64,000 nucleotides of DNA from Lateolabrax maculatus (taxonomy: Eukaryota > Chordata > Actinopteri > Acropomatiformes > Lateolabracidae). Positions 25,007 to 37,547 of this stretch are shown here, in pieces. The translations under genes and the position numbers were made by a program. The stretch spans positions 4,229,001 to 4,293,000 of the forward strand of contig CM062218.1 of NCBI GenBank assembly GCA_031216445.1. The letters are read 5' to 3'. Below the pieces are notes generated by a model, which was given only the letters and a program-made list of their open reading frames with translations, was not told where the DNA came from and did no database searches. How positions within the stretch are numbered: position 1 is the first letter of the stretch; the number at the start of each line of letters is the position of its first letter.

Positions 25007-27159
25007 GTTATTTGGGGAAGCATGCAACAGAACGTGTCTGCATGTGTATGAGAGTGTGTGTATAAGTGTGTATTTGTGTGTGCTTTAATCTGTTAAGTGG
25101 GTAGAGACATATGGGGAGAAAGGACAGAAAAAAGCTCACACACAGAGCTGTCAGAAAATGAAAGGGGATCTCTGGCTTCAGATAAGGATGTGAAGTGTTG
25201 CATATCCAAAGATATCTGTCACACAAACACAGAGAGCACTGATAGGCAGATTTATTCAAAAAGGTCACGCTGCGCTTGAGCTTGCGTATGTGCTTGTGTG
25301 TGTGCGCGAGTCGCAGTCTGCAGTGGGATTTTAAAGATGCCATCAGACCTGCTTCCCTATTAGTGCCACACGTAGGTGCACACCATGTGTGTTTCTGCAA
25401 GTGTGTTTTACTTCTCTGCAGGCTGTTAAAAGCCGTCACAAACTGTAACCAAAAAGCCGTGGGTTGGATGGCTGTTGTCTCGTCTCAGAAGGCTAATTAC
25501 GCTGAGTGCACAGTGATGGAGCTGCTTTGAAATTATTTATGATTTTTCCACTGTCCCACTTGTTCTCATAAGCCAAGTCATCATCCAGTGTGTCCTCAAT
25601 TGGCAAGTAATTTTTGATCCTCATCCTTCCTTCGCCATCATTTTCTTTTGCCTTAAAATTGCTCTTCAAACAGTACAGGAAAAGTCAACCCCCTTTACAC
25701 ACACTTGTACACAGTTACACAGAATATCTTCAATCAGCCTTGGAGAATTTTTCTGTGGGTCGATCATTGCAGCTTTAGCAAAGGACTGATACCAAAATCC
25801 TGACATTTACCATTGATGTTTTAGATCATTAAAACAATCCCTGTTATAAACCTCTTTGTATTCTAGTTGCGCTCGATGCAACTTCATGTCCTCCACATTT
25901 TCCTCTGTAGAGGAAAGAAAATAAAACACTTGCTGCACCACCAGTAGCTGTTCAAACCTCAAACTGTGATAAAATGTCTTAGAGTGGATATTTTCTTTTG
26001 AATTGATGTCAAACACAAAAAAAGCACCTAAACTGAATGTGCAAACTGTAAATCTGCAGGATCTCAATTAACAGAACAAAGACGGACACTAATCACTGTT
26101 GCAGCCCTACTAGAGACTGATACACAGCAAAAACAAGTTATTTGTCTTATTTTTAGCTTTATTTCATTAAAAAGTAGCTGCCAGTAGGGTGGTTACAGCA
26201 CTTGTTCCCAGTGCCGTCTCTTGTTTAGGAATCCTCTAGAAATCAGTGCAACTATCTTCAAACAAGGCAGGAAGCAGATCGTTACACTAATATAGATACA
26301 CTGAAGTTCTTGAAATAACTAATCGAAAATCTAATCTAGTATTTGTTTGGGATGTAATTGGAGGCACAGGGAAGGAGATAGCTGTAATTACAGGCATAAT
26401 ATACGTAAAACTCCTCTAACATCTTATTTGTCCACAGTTGTTGACTTAAAGACTTGGGAAATGAAAATACATCCTCTAAATGGATCCTCTAATTTTGATA
26501 AATAATGTCATCTAAGGCTACTGTTGTACAAAATGTTTAACGATTTTAGTCAGTTTATCCTGTTTGTTGACTTACGGTGTAGCAAAAATTGCATGTTTAA
26601 CCTTCAGAAAAAAGATTTTCACTGCAGGGGACCTGTGCAGTGAAGAGGTTTTGCAATGTTAAAAAGCTTTAGTTTTCACCTAAAATAAGCTGATCTTCAC
26701 AGAGCTCTCTCATTCTGTTCTCCCTCCCACTCACCTTTTCCCGTCTCTTCCCTTCACGCTCTCGCACTCTCACTCCAGCTCTCGTGCCTCTTTTCTGAAG
26801 TGCCTTGCTGAAAGGAATAAAGAAGCTTTTAGCCTCTAAGATTATAATCATTCCTTTTTTATTCATCATAATTGCTCGCTGATTGCAGTAATTTTTGTGC
26901 ACTCATAATTTTAGTGGTATTTTTAGTGGTTGGTGGCCGCGTGCCGCTCACTGTATTTATGTATTTGTGTTTTCTGTGTGTGTGTGTGTGTTGTAAATGT
27001 CTGTGAGTCAGTTTCTCTTTGCAGAGTCGGTAAATGCGAGATGGCGCGCTTATGTCGCTGTGTGTGAGTCAGAGTTGGAAGGCGAGGGGTGGCACTGGGA
27101 AAAATAGGTGTTTGTGTAAAGGAAGGACAAAGCAACGGGGGCATTTTTTATGTTGGCGC

Positions 27160-27830
27160 AGCAGCAGAGAGCAAGTGAGCAACTGACTGCAATAGAAGGC
27201 GACAGAGTGGCTGTGAAAAGGAAAAAATACAACAAAAGTGATCAAGAGAGTGTGTCTTAACTAAATAGAGGTAGAGAGTGCAGTAGTATGAAGGGCTGAA
27301 GGACGAACACGAGAGAGATGAGAGAAAAGAGGAGAAGTGATTAACACGCAGCAAAAATGATTAGGAAGGTTGTAGAGAAAGTGAAAAATAAGAGAACTGA
27401 GATGAAGAAAAGAGGAGGTGAAAGACGGATTGTGAGCAACTGAGAGAGAGAAAGAGAGGCTGTTGTTGTCCCAGTGTCACTCATGGCCTCCCTCGGGAGT
27501 GGTTAGACCTTTAAAATCTCCGCCTCTTATCCGCAGGCCACCATCACTCCTATCACTCCCTGCCCCTCCTCATCCCTCCTTCCCTGCCACCTTCCCTCCC
27601 TCGTTAATCGCTCCTCATCCCTCCCTCCTCCTTGAACTCCAACCCTGCTCGGTTCGCCCTCCGCCTCCACTGCTTCACCTCCACACTCCTCTCTCCCTCC
27701 TTCCACTCTTCCTTTGATTTTTCTCCCTCTCTCCTCTCTTGTTTCCGTTCCCGCCGACTTTCAGATCCTCGCGTTCTTTTCTCGTCTTTCCTCCCTCTTC
27801 CCACCTTCCCTCCAACACTCAGGCTGCTAT
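27160..27830 (+). repeat. Purine-rich tract switching to pyrimidine-rich tract
   Basis: 27160-27460 is rich in A and G and 27470-27830 is rich in C and T on the same strand, with the switch near 27465. No gene; open frames are compositional. Confidence 0.75.
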
Positions 27831-30800
27831 TTATAAATTGACTAACTGTACGTGAGTGTTGCGTTCAGGGAGAGAAACAAGCAGGATGAAAGGAAGTATG
27901 TGAATTGTCGTTTGTTTGTTTGTGTGTGTGTGTGGCAGTACATTTCAGTAGCTGAATTTGACGGTGCCATTCATTCATATCCTGTCATACTGCATCACGG
28001 TCTCATGTCATGTTACATTTCTGGCACGTAGCCGCCGTGGTTTTGCAGCAACACGTCTCTTTAAGCTCATGGAGGTTTTGAGACGTTTTCGTCAAAAACA
28101 TTTGGGTGACACGGCTTTAAAAAGTCTGAGGCAACCATTCAGTCAGCCGTACGTTTAAAAACGCTCACTTCTCAAAATGACATTTCATGGATGGATGAAC
28201 AACAGCACCAGGCTCAATCTTCTCCAGTTCTCTACAGCGACACTTCACTGCTTATTGTTATGAGTACAGTCCGCTGTGTCCTCACCATTTTCTAAATGGT
28301 TTTCTGGTTCTTCACAAGACTGCCAGGTAGTTAAAAGTAGTAGCAAAATAACTGGACTTCAACCTTTTCACATGGCTGCCAATAAGGGCAAAATTTGGTT
28401 CTCGCCTATTACCAAGTAATGTCATGTCCACGACCACTCATATCGATACCGCTGCTTTTTATATTTACCAGCAGCTAATGTACTATCATGTAGGGGAGAG
28501 CAGTGTGTTGTGATTTAGGTAAAAGCATCAAGAATAGCCCCATTTTCGAATACAATTTCATTACCACAGAATAATTTGCCAAACAGTAAGTGTTTCTGTT
28601 TGGTATTCTCTGTTAATAACTTTCATCACATGCATGTTAAAACACAGGACCGCTTTTAGTCTTAAGTGTTTATTAGATTAATTCACTGCACTGAACAAAG
28701 TGATAGCAGCACACATTCACACAACAGCAGCACTAAGAAGACTGTTAATTTTCCCAAAACATAATGATCCTATTGACGCTAGTATCAATACATAATCGGA
28801 TTTGAAATTGACAGTTCATCACGCTGATTGTAGTAAACTCTGCCCCCCGTCACATCTTTTGCCAGCACACATTTCTGAGCTTGTATAATGTCGAGCACAG
28901 TGGTAATGGTTAGATTATTAGTGCTCTTGATATAACAACTGAAATTCTCATTTGTAGAAAGCACAGGTTTTGCCTGACAATTGGAAGTGGAAATGGAGCA
29001 CGAGTGGCTCATCAGCTTTTTCACATTCGTACTGTTAATGTTGGATTTTGGATCCTCCCCCTCCCCTCAGCTGCCAAAAGTGAATCTACCTTTCTCTGAT
29101 GGCGTGATTTCTGATACAAATACATTTCTTAATCTTCCCAGAAGTTAGACTGCTACCTGGTGCCCCTAAGTACACAATATATTACATATATTCACACAGA
29201 TCCACCCTTTTGATAGCGTGCAGTGCTTACAGTATGTAGTCACATCATTTAAGCACAGGAGGGTGACCGTTACACATTTTATAGACTCCTAATTAAAGTA
29301 AATTCAAGCAAAACAAATATTTATTTGACCACACATGTGTCGCCTGCTCCGCCGATTCTTCAAGGTTTATGTTTCCCACTCTGAGACATGTGATGTAAAA
29401 TTGCAATGGCTGCCATGGGAATAACAACTATGAGCTTACTTTCCTGAACCTTGCCAGCAACCCTTTAGTAAAGTACTTGTGTTGCTTTGGTGCATGTGTC
29501 TCTGAGTGGTATTTTTTGTTGTTATCAAATGTGCGTTTTTTTTTTATTCATGTTGTTTATCGGGAAGGGATAGCTAAGTGCAGGCCTTGGGCACAGTGTG
29601 TTTCTCTGATGGCTAATACAGTAATACAGCCCACACACTGGAGCGTTTGATAAGAGAGAGCAATGGAGCGCTTTAGACAGGGATTGTTGTTTCAATTTCA
29701 TTTAAATTGCATGTGATTCAGTAGCAATTTCTCACCACTTGAGTGTCACTTAGATAATAGCATTATATCTGCAGATTTGGGGTGTTCTGCTACCAGGCGA
29801 TGGAGTGAGAAATGGACAGAAACAGACAGAGTTAAGCAGGAGTGAAGGTATGCTGTGGTGTGCCTGTGTACACCAGCAAATTCCCACCCACTCATTTCTA
29901 CATCTAAAAACCAATCCTACAGTATGAAGCCCGGGCTATTGATTTAACAATATAAATGTTTGATAATTCATATAAATATTCTACAACTCCAGCAGGAACC
30001 AGCACCGACTCGCTGACAAGGATATCGAGCAGCGTGTTACATAAAGATGGAAACTAATGGATGTAGGTGAATGAAAGTGAAAGGTGCAGTTCTCCGTGTT
30101 TGTGTTTGTAGCAAAAGATGAGGATGTTTTGAGCCCGGGACATACAGGAAGTGTCAGTGAGTGTGTTGACTCAACGCTAATGCAACCTGCCGGGGGGGCA
30201 GACTAACAAATGGAGAATCATGTGGTCACTCCTGCAGTTCATGGATACTTGGATGAAAACACTTTTCAGTTGTTTTGCTTCCCATTTTGCCATTTTAAGC
30301 TTGAAGCAAAGTCTGAGCAAAAGCTAAAAGCAAAGTTGTTCAAGGTATGCTTCTGTCTAGACCCAGAACAAATTTTGAGCTTTGCTTCCCGTTTGCTATG
30401 GAATTTAATTAACGGCGAAACCACCTAGGGAGTACAAAAGACTTGAGTACTAATTAGTCAGTGAGGTTAACATTTGACAGCTTTTATTTGACAGATTTGC
30501 AAGTGTAGAATAGGTCGTGACAGTGCACGTGAACAGAAACACATTCATTGTCGCAACGTGCACTCTAACACCTCTGGTTTGTCTGCAGTGAGAAGAACAG
30601 ATGTGTTTCCTGAGGATAGTGGCTGATGCTCTCTGCCTGTTCAGGGATGTAATGAGTAAGGACGGTGTGAGTGTACACCTCCTGTCCAATCGGGTTTCCT
30701 GTTCCCGCAGCAAATCCCGCCCTGCACCTCCACCACCCCACCCCCCCACCCCCACCCCTACGTCGCCTGTGTGGCATTTCTCATGCAGGACCATGACTCA

Positions 30801-30944
30801 TTGTCTATTGGAAAGGCTGTTTGTTATCGACTACAAACATCAATGGCAAACATCGGCGGAGTAAACTTTGATAACGCCATGGCACACATTAAACAACACA
30901 CTCACATGGAGGGAGGAAAGGATTGCTTCAGTTTACATGCTTGT

Positions 30945-30946
<2 letters not shown>

Positions 30947-30995
<49 letters not shown>
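30947..30995 (+). repeat. (TG)n microsatellite
   Basis: Near-perfect TG dinucleotide repeat, followed by a pyrimidine-rich tract. Confidence 0.95.
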
Positions 30996-30996
<1 letters not shown>

Positions 30997-31034
30997 ATGC
31001 ACGCATCTCCAGCTGCGAGCAAAGGCCCGTGTCA

Positions 31035-31345
31035 TTCTCTCTTTCTGTCCCTCCTCCCTCCATCTGTCTCTCCATGTTTCCATTGTGTATTCCGACTGTT
31101 TTCTCTCCCCACCTCTACAGCATCATCCCTATTTTCCTTGAATCCACCCTTCCTTCCTCGCCTCCCTCCCCATCCTTCCTACTTCACCCTTCTCTCCGAC
31201 CTTCCTCCCTCCTATTCCCACCTCCGTCTTTCTCTCCCCTCCTGTCTCGTCCCCCTCCATCTCTCCTTTGTTTTCATTTTTTCCCTCTTTCCTTCCCTTC
31301 CCCTTTTTCATTCTCTTCCCTGCCTCTGTCCTCGCTGTGTTTCTG
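31035..31345 (+). repeat. Pyrimidine-rich low-complexity tract
   Basis: About 310 bases overwhelmingly C and T on the + strand (CTCCCTCC, TTCCTCC words). Long open frames in several phases here are artefacts of composition. Confidence 0.85.
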
Positions 31346-31432
31346 TGATCACACATAATTAAGTCTTGCTCCCTCTCCTGTCTGTGACCACTGTGGCAGA
31401 CATGGCAACTAAACTCACACACTCCTCTCTCC

Positions 31433-31541
<109 letters not shown>

Positions 31542-31633
31542 CCTGTCCAGTCCTGTCTCAGTGGATTTACCCAGAAATGAATATTCAAAGCCAGCTTTAC
31601 TGAGACTCCCTTAGCTAATCTTCATGTTCACCT

Positions 31634-31666
31634 CATCTATCCATCTATCCATCTATCCATCTATCC

Positions 31667-31698
<32 letters not shown>
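31634..31698 (+). repeat. ATCC/ATCT tetranucleotide microsatellite
   Basis: Units ATCTATCC followed by about eight pure ATCT units. Confidence 0.95.
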
Positions 31699-33359
31699 GC
31701 GTAAGCTTGCAACACAACGCCACTTGCTGGCGAGGAGGAGGAAGTGCAGCCATGCAATCTTAATGTGATCTGAGACACAATCTCACACTCGTTGATCAAA
31801 CATATATTTTCAGCAGCTCTTGTACTAATTTCCCACTTCGCCTCTTGTAGTATCTGGCTATGCATGTAGTTTCATAATTTTTTTATTGACTTCTGAAACT
31901 TTTGCGGCCACCCCAATGCAGTGGAGGTTAATAGAATTTTATTTTGGAAGCTCAAAAATCAAAAAGATTACATTTGAAAAGGAAACTCTGTGCAACAAGT
32001 TCCACCTCTACTGGACAATCCACAGACCTTACGGCTCACAGTTTTTATAAGAACTGCTTCTTCGGTAGAAAGATTGATTCGGTGCAATCTGAACTTTTAA
32101 TTCTTTTATATATTTTTTTGTATCCAGATGCTGCGTCTCGGGTCCCTCCGGGCTAATGGTTCTTTGATCTCAGAATAGGCAGTAAAGGATGAGGATGATA
32201 TTCCTTCTGGCAGATGAAAATAAACTGCCTTTTTATCAGTGAAGAAAAAAACTGTGTGCTCGATAGATGTAAATGTGTTTTTAAATGTATATGATTGCAG
32301 AGCTGTAATTTAAGGGGGGATTCACACCACTGTATGTACAGCAACTGAACTACAGTTTTTCCTTGCAGCAGCAGGAAAAATTAGTTTCACTTAAATACTT
32401 AAACAAACATCAGCTAAATATATGTAGTAAAGCTAAATGAGTGGAAATCATAGGGGTAATTATCTTTTTATCATCTCTGTATCAGTCACAGTGGAGTGCT
32501 TTTACTTCACTGGTAGTGATGAAATACGTTTTCATAAAATAAATAAAAAATGAACCAAACAACCTGTGAAAATCATTCAACCTTCCTTTTGTTGTTTCTG
32601 CCAAAATCCCTGTTCTAGTCAATGATGTGCAGAACTATCCATGGTGGTTGTTGTGTGCAGCTGCTGTCAGCTTTTTATTTTTTCTTTCTTTCTTTTCTTT
32701 TAAATAAAAGCACTACTGTAATGAGAGGCTTTTACAGTCAATTTAGATGCCTCATCGCCCTCTAGAAATCATAAACAGGCTCTTAATTGAAAGGAGATGT
32801 CGAGGTCAGCGTGAGACTCAGCTGATGTGAAGCTGCAAGGCAAAGATTTATGGCATTCATGAGTGTTAGAGTACAACAGAGAGCTTTGAGCTGCTTTCAT
32901 TTTACAAGAACCCATTGAATTCTTTCTGCTTATGTGACTGTGCTTCAATGTTAGTCTATAATAACACATACAGTGTTGACATTGAATAGAAACTTGACTT
33001 TACCATCACTGAGCGGATATCTTGTGATGGTCCTGTTCATTTATATGCCATCGAATTATTAATATCCTGTATTATATTAAAACCAGACATTTCACTGTGT
33101 GTGTTGTTTGTTTTACATATTTTGCTCGACTACAGTTAGGAATGAAATACTGCTGACTCACATAGCCACAGACTGTTTTTTTCGCTATTTACAGAGACTT
33201 CAGCAGCAAAACACGTAAAAATACAAATATTGCAAGTGAGTAACATTAAAGTGCCAGAAGCAGTCACATGAAATTCAAATGAATTGCTAATAACATTTTC
33301 TCTCTTCTCTCTCTTTGTCTTTGTTTTTCTTCCCTGTCTGTGTCTTTCACCAACACCAG

Positions 33360-33489
33360 AAGAGAAAAGACAAATCACCCCAGGCCCTTCGACAGGTGCC
33401 GTTATTGGCGGTATCCTCGGCGCCCTCATCTTCATCGGCATCATCGCCGTCATCATCTTCTTCGTACGCAAGCGCCAGGAGGACAGAGA
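33360..33489 (+). CDS. nectin2: Nectin-family exon: juxtamembrane stem and transmembrane helix (partial gene)
   Basis: Internal exon of a nectin-type adhesion receptor, a single-pass plasma-membrane protein that pairs with other nectins through Ig domains and links to actin through afadin. The exon is bounded by a pyrimidine-rich tract ending in CACCAG and by the donor GTAAGT at 33490. It begins with two bases of a split codon and ends with two (phase 1 to 2). It encodes a short stem (EKRQITPGPST), then about 24 hydrophobic residues beginning GAVIGGILGALIF and ending IIFFV, then the basic stop-transfer RKR. The small-residue GG/GxxG start of the helix resembles mammalian nectin-1 and nectin-2. 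The frame joins exactly to the next exon. No Ig-domain exon was found upstream in the window, so the 5' part of the gene is missing here. Assignment to the nectin family is firm; nectin-2 over nectin-1 or -3 rests mainly on the tail. Confidence 0.85.
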
Positions 33490-35399
33490 GTAAGTCTTCA
33501 ACAGCCAGCATCTACTTCATCGTTTATTTAACCACCTGAGCAGAATTAATCTCCCCCTCCGGGACTAAGGCTCATTAAAACTTATTACATGTCATGAGGG
33601 GACCCAGCAGAGGTAACTCGGTCACAAATCCTGACCTGAAGTTTATAGTGTGAGGCCGCCTGGAGATTTTACTCCCAAAATGCTTGGTCCCCTGCCCCTC
33701 CCATTCATTCCTGCAATAGCTCCTGGGCTGCAGCTGTAAATAGGAATTTATTAAAACAGTTTAATTCCAGTTTAAGAGGTGATTTTCCAAACTCAGACTT
33801 CCTGTGGAACAGCAGGCTATACAGTAAATTAACAAATATACAGTCATTGTTTCCTGCCTACTGTCTGAGTCACATAGGTTAATTAGCTTCACGTTTGCTG
33901 TATGTTGCAGACATGTTTCTGACGTCTAATGAGCAGATTACAGCAATGCAACTGTAGAATAAGATAAACTTCATGACCAATTCATTACAAAAATTACTAT
34001 CAACCAGTAATGATGATTGCAATGTTCAGACTCAAAGCATATACTGGTATATACAATATAAATTACACTAAAAAGATTAGAATGAGCCAGTGTCATATTT
34101 TTCATGTAGTCTCATATATTTCATGACCCCTGCCCTCTGTTTGACCACAAATTACTGAACATTTACATTCCTTAAAGCCTCAAACCATAATTTGTGTCCA
34201 GCACCGCTAGTCCACATGGTTCCCATTGTGGCTAATGTAGAGTTCACGCTGAAGATACAGTGTTCTGTGTGAGCTACACTGAGACAGATATTACCGCAGG
34301 GACATTTTAAAAGCACAAAGCTGATTACAGAGGGGGACGTCATTATGTTGGGGGATGCTGGCACAAGCTCCTGAGATTTTAATTTCGAGCCTGTGAGAAC
34401 AGACACTAAAATATGAGCCGTACGTCCAAACCTTTGACAGTTAGAGCCAGCTTCTTTATAATATGAAAAATCAAATGCAAATCTTAACATGTACACCACA
34501 GTAAAGAAATCTACCGTTACTCTTAAACACACACTTATTTGTCTGAAATGGGTTTAATGGGATGAACTTCCAGACTTACCTGTCAACCTCAAAGGGGAGT
34601 TTTCTGCTGCTCTACAGAGCTTTAAGCCTCTTTCGACTTGTTTCTGTTTTACAACCTCACATGTTGGCTACTGTATGGCAGGTTTTGTCTGAACTGCTCG
34701 TACAACCCTGAGTAGGCAGCCGTTTCTAGCAAACAACAAAAAAAAAACAGGACTAGGTGGGGACCATGCTGTAACAGAACTAAAAGCAGTGAATACTGAA
34801 TTACATTTATCAGGTAGACAGAAGCAGAAAATGAATGCTGGAATATCACCGTGTCTGTGTTAAATAGGCAATTTTCTAATAATAAGGTATTCATATAAAG
34901 TAATGAACCTGCAATGTATTGACTGTGTATGTGTCAGCTTCTTCTGATTTTTTTATGCCCATAGTGGTCAAAATACTAAAGAGGCTTTTACAAATCCCAG
35001 CACTGATGCAAACTGTGACATGCCAAGGTCTCCGGTTCAACTAGTACTCATTCTTTATTCATAATACAAATTTCTCAACCAGTAAAAATGAAAATCCATA
35101 GATTAAGCACTGCTTCTGACGTCAGTGCAAAAACCTCTAAACCTCACAAAAGTCTCCACTTTAATTGAAAATGCTTCTTTTTTTCACAACATTTGCTGCA
35201 TTTTTGCATTTACAGATTTATCAATAGAATCTGGGTTAAATTACAACACAATGGGATGTCTTCAGAACTCAATATTTCAAGACTTTCTATGCCTGCACTC
35301 TCAGTTGCCCATTTTGTTTCTTTGTTTAGTACAAAGAAAACTGGTGTCTTAATGAAGCAGTGATCCATACCACATTATCTTTGTCTTTTCTCCAATCAG
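33490..35399 (+). other. Nectin intron between TM exon and proline-rich exon
   Basis: 1.9 kb intron with GT-AG ends. It contains no recognised gene. A 126-codon open frame on the minus strand at 34152-34532 has no recognised domain and is probably chance or an old repeat. Confidence 0.75.
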
Positions 35400-35457
35400 G
35401 GGCCCTCCCAAACACAAGCCCCCTCCCCCTGTAAAGGCAGGCAGCTCAACAGAGATG
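35400..35457 (+). CDS. nectin2: Nectin-family exon: proline-rich juxtamembrane cytoplasmic segment
   Basis: A 58-base exon. The acceptor is TTTTCTCCAATCAG and the donor is GTGAGT at 35458. Its first base completes the split glutamate codon from the previous exon, and it ends on a full ATG codon (phase 2 to 0). It encodes GPPKHKPPPPVKAGSSTEM. The pattern GPPxxKPPxP directly after the membrane-proximal basic/acidic stretch matches the equivalent exon in nectin-2 (GPPSYKPPTP) and resembles the PPTHKPPP segment of nectin-3; nectin-1 lacks it. The segment lies just inside the plasma membrane, and its polyproline run could bind SH3 or similar domains (inference). The flanking introns are about 1.9 kb and 1.7 kb. 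Confidence 0.85.
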
Positions 35458-35528
35458 GTGAGTGGTCCACGTGGCTTCAAATCAATCTTTATTGTCACTG
35501 TGATTATATTCTACACACACATACAAAT

Positions 35529-35549
35529 ACACACACACACACACACACA
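35529..35549 (+). repeat. (CA)n microsatellite in nectin intron
   Basis: 21-base CA run just downstream of the proline-rich exon. Confidence 0.9.
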
Positions 35550-36063
35550 GATACACAGTCCATTTGGCAATCATAATGGGGCTAATGGCTATTGATTGGA
35601 GATCTGAGTTGGCTTATGTGTCGAAATAATTAGCTCGGTTTGTAAAGAGCTCCATTAGAGCGCTCCTCTCCTCTCCACCTCCTCCCCTCTCCACTTATTT
35701 TATTCCATCATTCCACCACATTTTGTTGTTCTTGTTCGACGTTATGCAATGAGGCTAAAACTCTGCAATTTGACTTTGATTGGATGTATAAAAGATGTCT
35801 AAATGCCTGTAAATGCCGAGGCTGAAATGGGGTTCACAGGGTTCAACAGTAAGAGTTCATTAGACGTTCACACAGTGTTTCAGCAGGCACCATCTGTGGA
35901 CCTCTACTGCACTATTTTTAAGTCTAATCTTTAAGTGCAAGTTTAAGTCGAGTGACACGTTTTTATAAGCAAACTGAAATTCATTTGCAAGTCTTCAAAC
36001 TGCAGAACTGCAGAGCTGTGACACCAGTCCAGGTTTCACATCCTGAGTCCCATCTGTGGTTGC

Positions 36064-36217
36064 GTTTAAGCTCTGGCAGCACTTTGGTTAAGGTTGGGAA
36101 AAGATTGTGGTTTCAGTTAAATGGTAATAAACATGTTGTGTCTCAAGTCCCTGGACTTCTTCTGTATTAAACCACGATCTTTCTCTAACCGTAACCAAGT
36201 GCTGCCAGTGCCTAAAC
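36064..36217. repeat. Inverted-repeat (foldback MITE-like) element
   Basis: Two arms of about 50 bases, 36064-36113 and 36169-36217, are reverse complements with one gap and a few mismatches. Both outer ends read GTTTA(A/G)G...CTGGCAGCAC inward, with a spacer of about 55 bases. The structure fits a short non-autonomous DNA transposon or foldback element inside a nectin intron. Its internal words (GGTTA, AAGAT, GTGGTTT) resemble a dispersed teleost repeat also hinted at around 12105-12260. Confidence 0.65.
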
Positions 36218-37128
36218 ATAACAATAAAAAAAGTTTATTAATGCTGTTAAAATAAAACCACATTCGGTTAGCATTAGGCCTACTTTTGCTGTTGTAAATT
36301 AGTTGTATATAAACGTTAGTTTATATATGTCTAGGAGACAGGAGTGTGAAATGCTTAGACCTAACAATTACATATTTAAACATGTGACCATGCTAATTTC
36401 TTATTTATTTTTAATTGTTCCAGGCTTTTACACAACACAAAAGACTAAAGTCTTACAGAGTAAAGTTTTTGTGACTTGTCTGACTCAAGTCCAAGTCAAG
36501 GGTCAACAGCTCTGTTATCCTCTTGAAGTTGCTGTCGGTAACTTAAAGAAAAGGTTTTGAGGTTTTGTTTTTGTAGCTTTGACTATCAGTGCTATCATAA
36601 CCTTGTACTCACCAAAGTAAGAGATCTCGAAACAAGGCGACATTGTTAAAACATGAGAGACTTGAGCAACAAGCCAACAGTTTGGTTAGCTACCACTCTA
36701 TTTGGAGGAACGGTAATAATTTTACCTTTCACCTTCCTTTAATCTTCCAAATAAGTTATCGTGTCTGCCTGTCTGACCGCTCGTATTTCTTGCTGACTTA
36801 TTTTTAGGGATTGTAATCACATTCCATGATATCAGCAATTATTTTGGTGAGTATAGGGTTATCACGACCAATAAGAACAATGGCCTGAGTTTTCCATGTG
36901 TCTTATGTTGCTTATGAATTTGACTACATATTTGTAAGTGGAAGAATGAGTTATTTTTTTATTTCAAAGGTTACAGTCTACAGCTCTGTTATCTCATTAA
37001 CATAAACTTATTTTTATGCATCGTTTCAAGCTCTTCCCATCTCCTCTCTTCTCTCCTCGGCTGTGTTGTGTTGTGTCGTTTTCTGTTTGGTTCCCTTCCC
37101 TGTGCTGATGTGGTTTCTGTGCGTGTAG

Positions 37129-37224
37129 CTGAACAAGCCGTCAGAGCCTCCCACGGCCACAGAGACAGCGCCTCTCAGCCCGGGAGAGGTTTACTACGAG
37201 CCCACAGGGGGAGAGCCTGTCACG
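37129..37224 (+). CDS. nectin2: Nectin-family exon: cytoplasmic tail, symmetric 96-base exon
   Basis: A 96-base exon between the acceptor GTGCGTGTAG and the donor GTAACT at 37225. Both borders are phase 0, so it encodes exactly 32 residues, beginning LNKPSEPPTATETAPLSPGE and including a paired tyrosine (VYYEP). It is rich in Ser, Thr and Pro, as expected for a disordered tail. Skipping it would keep the frame, so it could be an alternative cassette; the sequence alone cannot show whether it is. High-GC, codon-like composition against AT-rich introns on both sides supports it as real. I do not recognise a conserved domain within it. Confidence 0.8.
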
Positions 37225-37547
37225 GTAACTAACACACTCAGACACAAAGGCGTGTTTTCCCTCACTGACACATGACACACATTCAGTCACAGTGGGCTCC
37301 ATATTTGTTTGGACAGCTACGCACTGTGTTGCAGGGGCATCATGGTGTTTGTACTTTGTACCAGTCAATCAAATATATTAATATTAAGCTGTAAATAATT
37401 ACTAAAAGTTTATTATTGTAAAAAGTCTCCTTAATATCCCATAAATATATGTGAGGTGAGTCTTCATGTAGGCTTCCTATAATTAGATTTAATGTAATGT
37501 GATTTGTATTCCCCATAAACACGTCTGACATCTGTTGAATCTTGCAG
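37225..37547 (+). other. Short last intron of the nectin gene
   Basis: 323-base AT-rich intron from GTAACT to TTGCAG between two in-frame coding exons. No other feature was seen. Confidence 0.75.

Larger units (their letters stand above)
35458..37128 (+). other. Nectin intron carrying an inverted-repeat element
   Basis: 1.7 kb intron, GTGAGT to GTGTAG. It holds a (CA)n tract at 35529-35549 and an inverted-repeat element at 36064-36217, listed separately. The rest is AT-rich with nothing recognised. Confidence 0.75.

Noticed and set aside
30771..31362. Open frames of 164-195 codons
   Set aside because: They run through the TG repeat and the CT-rich tract in several overlapping phases; length comes from low complexity and the peptides are V/C and S/P/L runs.
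34152..34532. 126-codon minus-strand frame in a nectin intron
   Set aside because: No recognised domain, antisense to the gene, composition like the intron; likely chance or old repeat.
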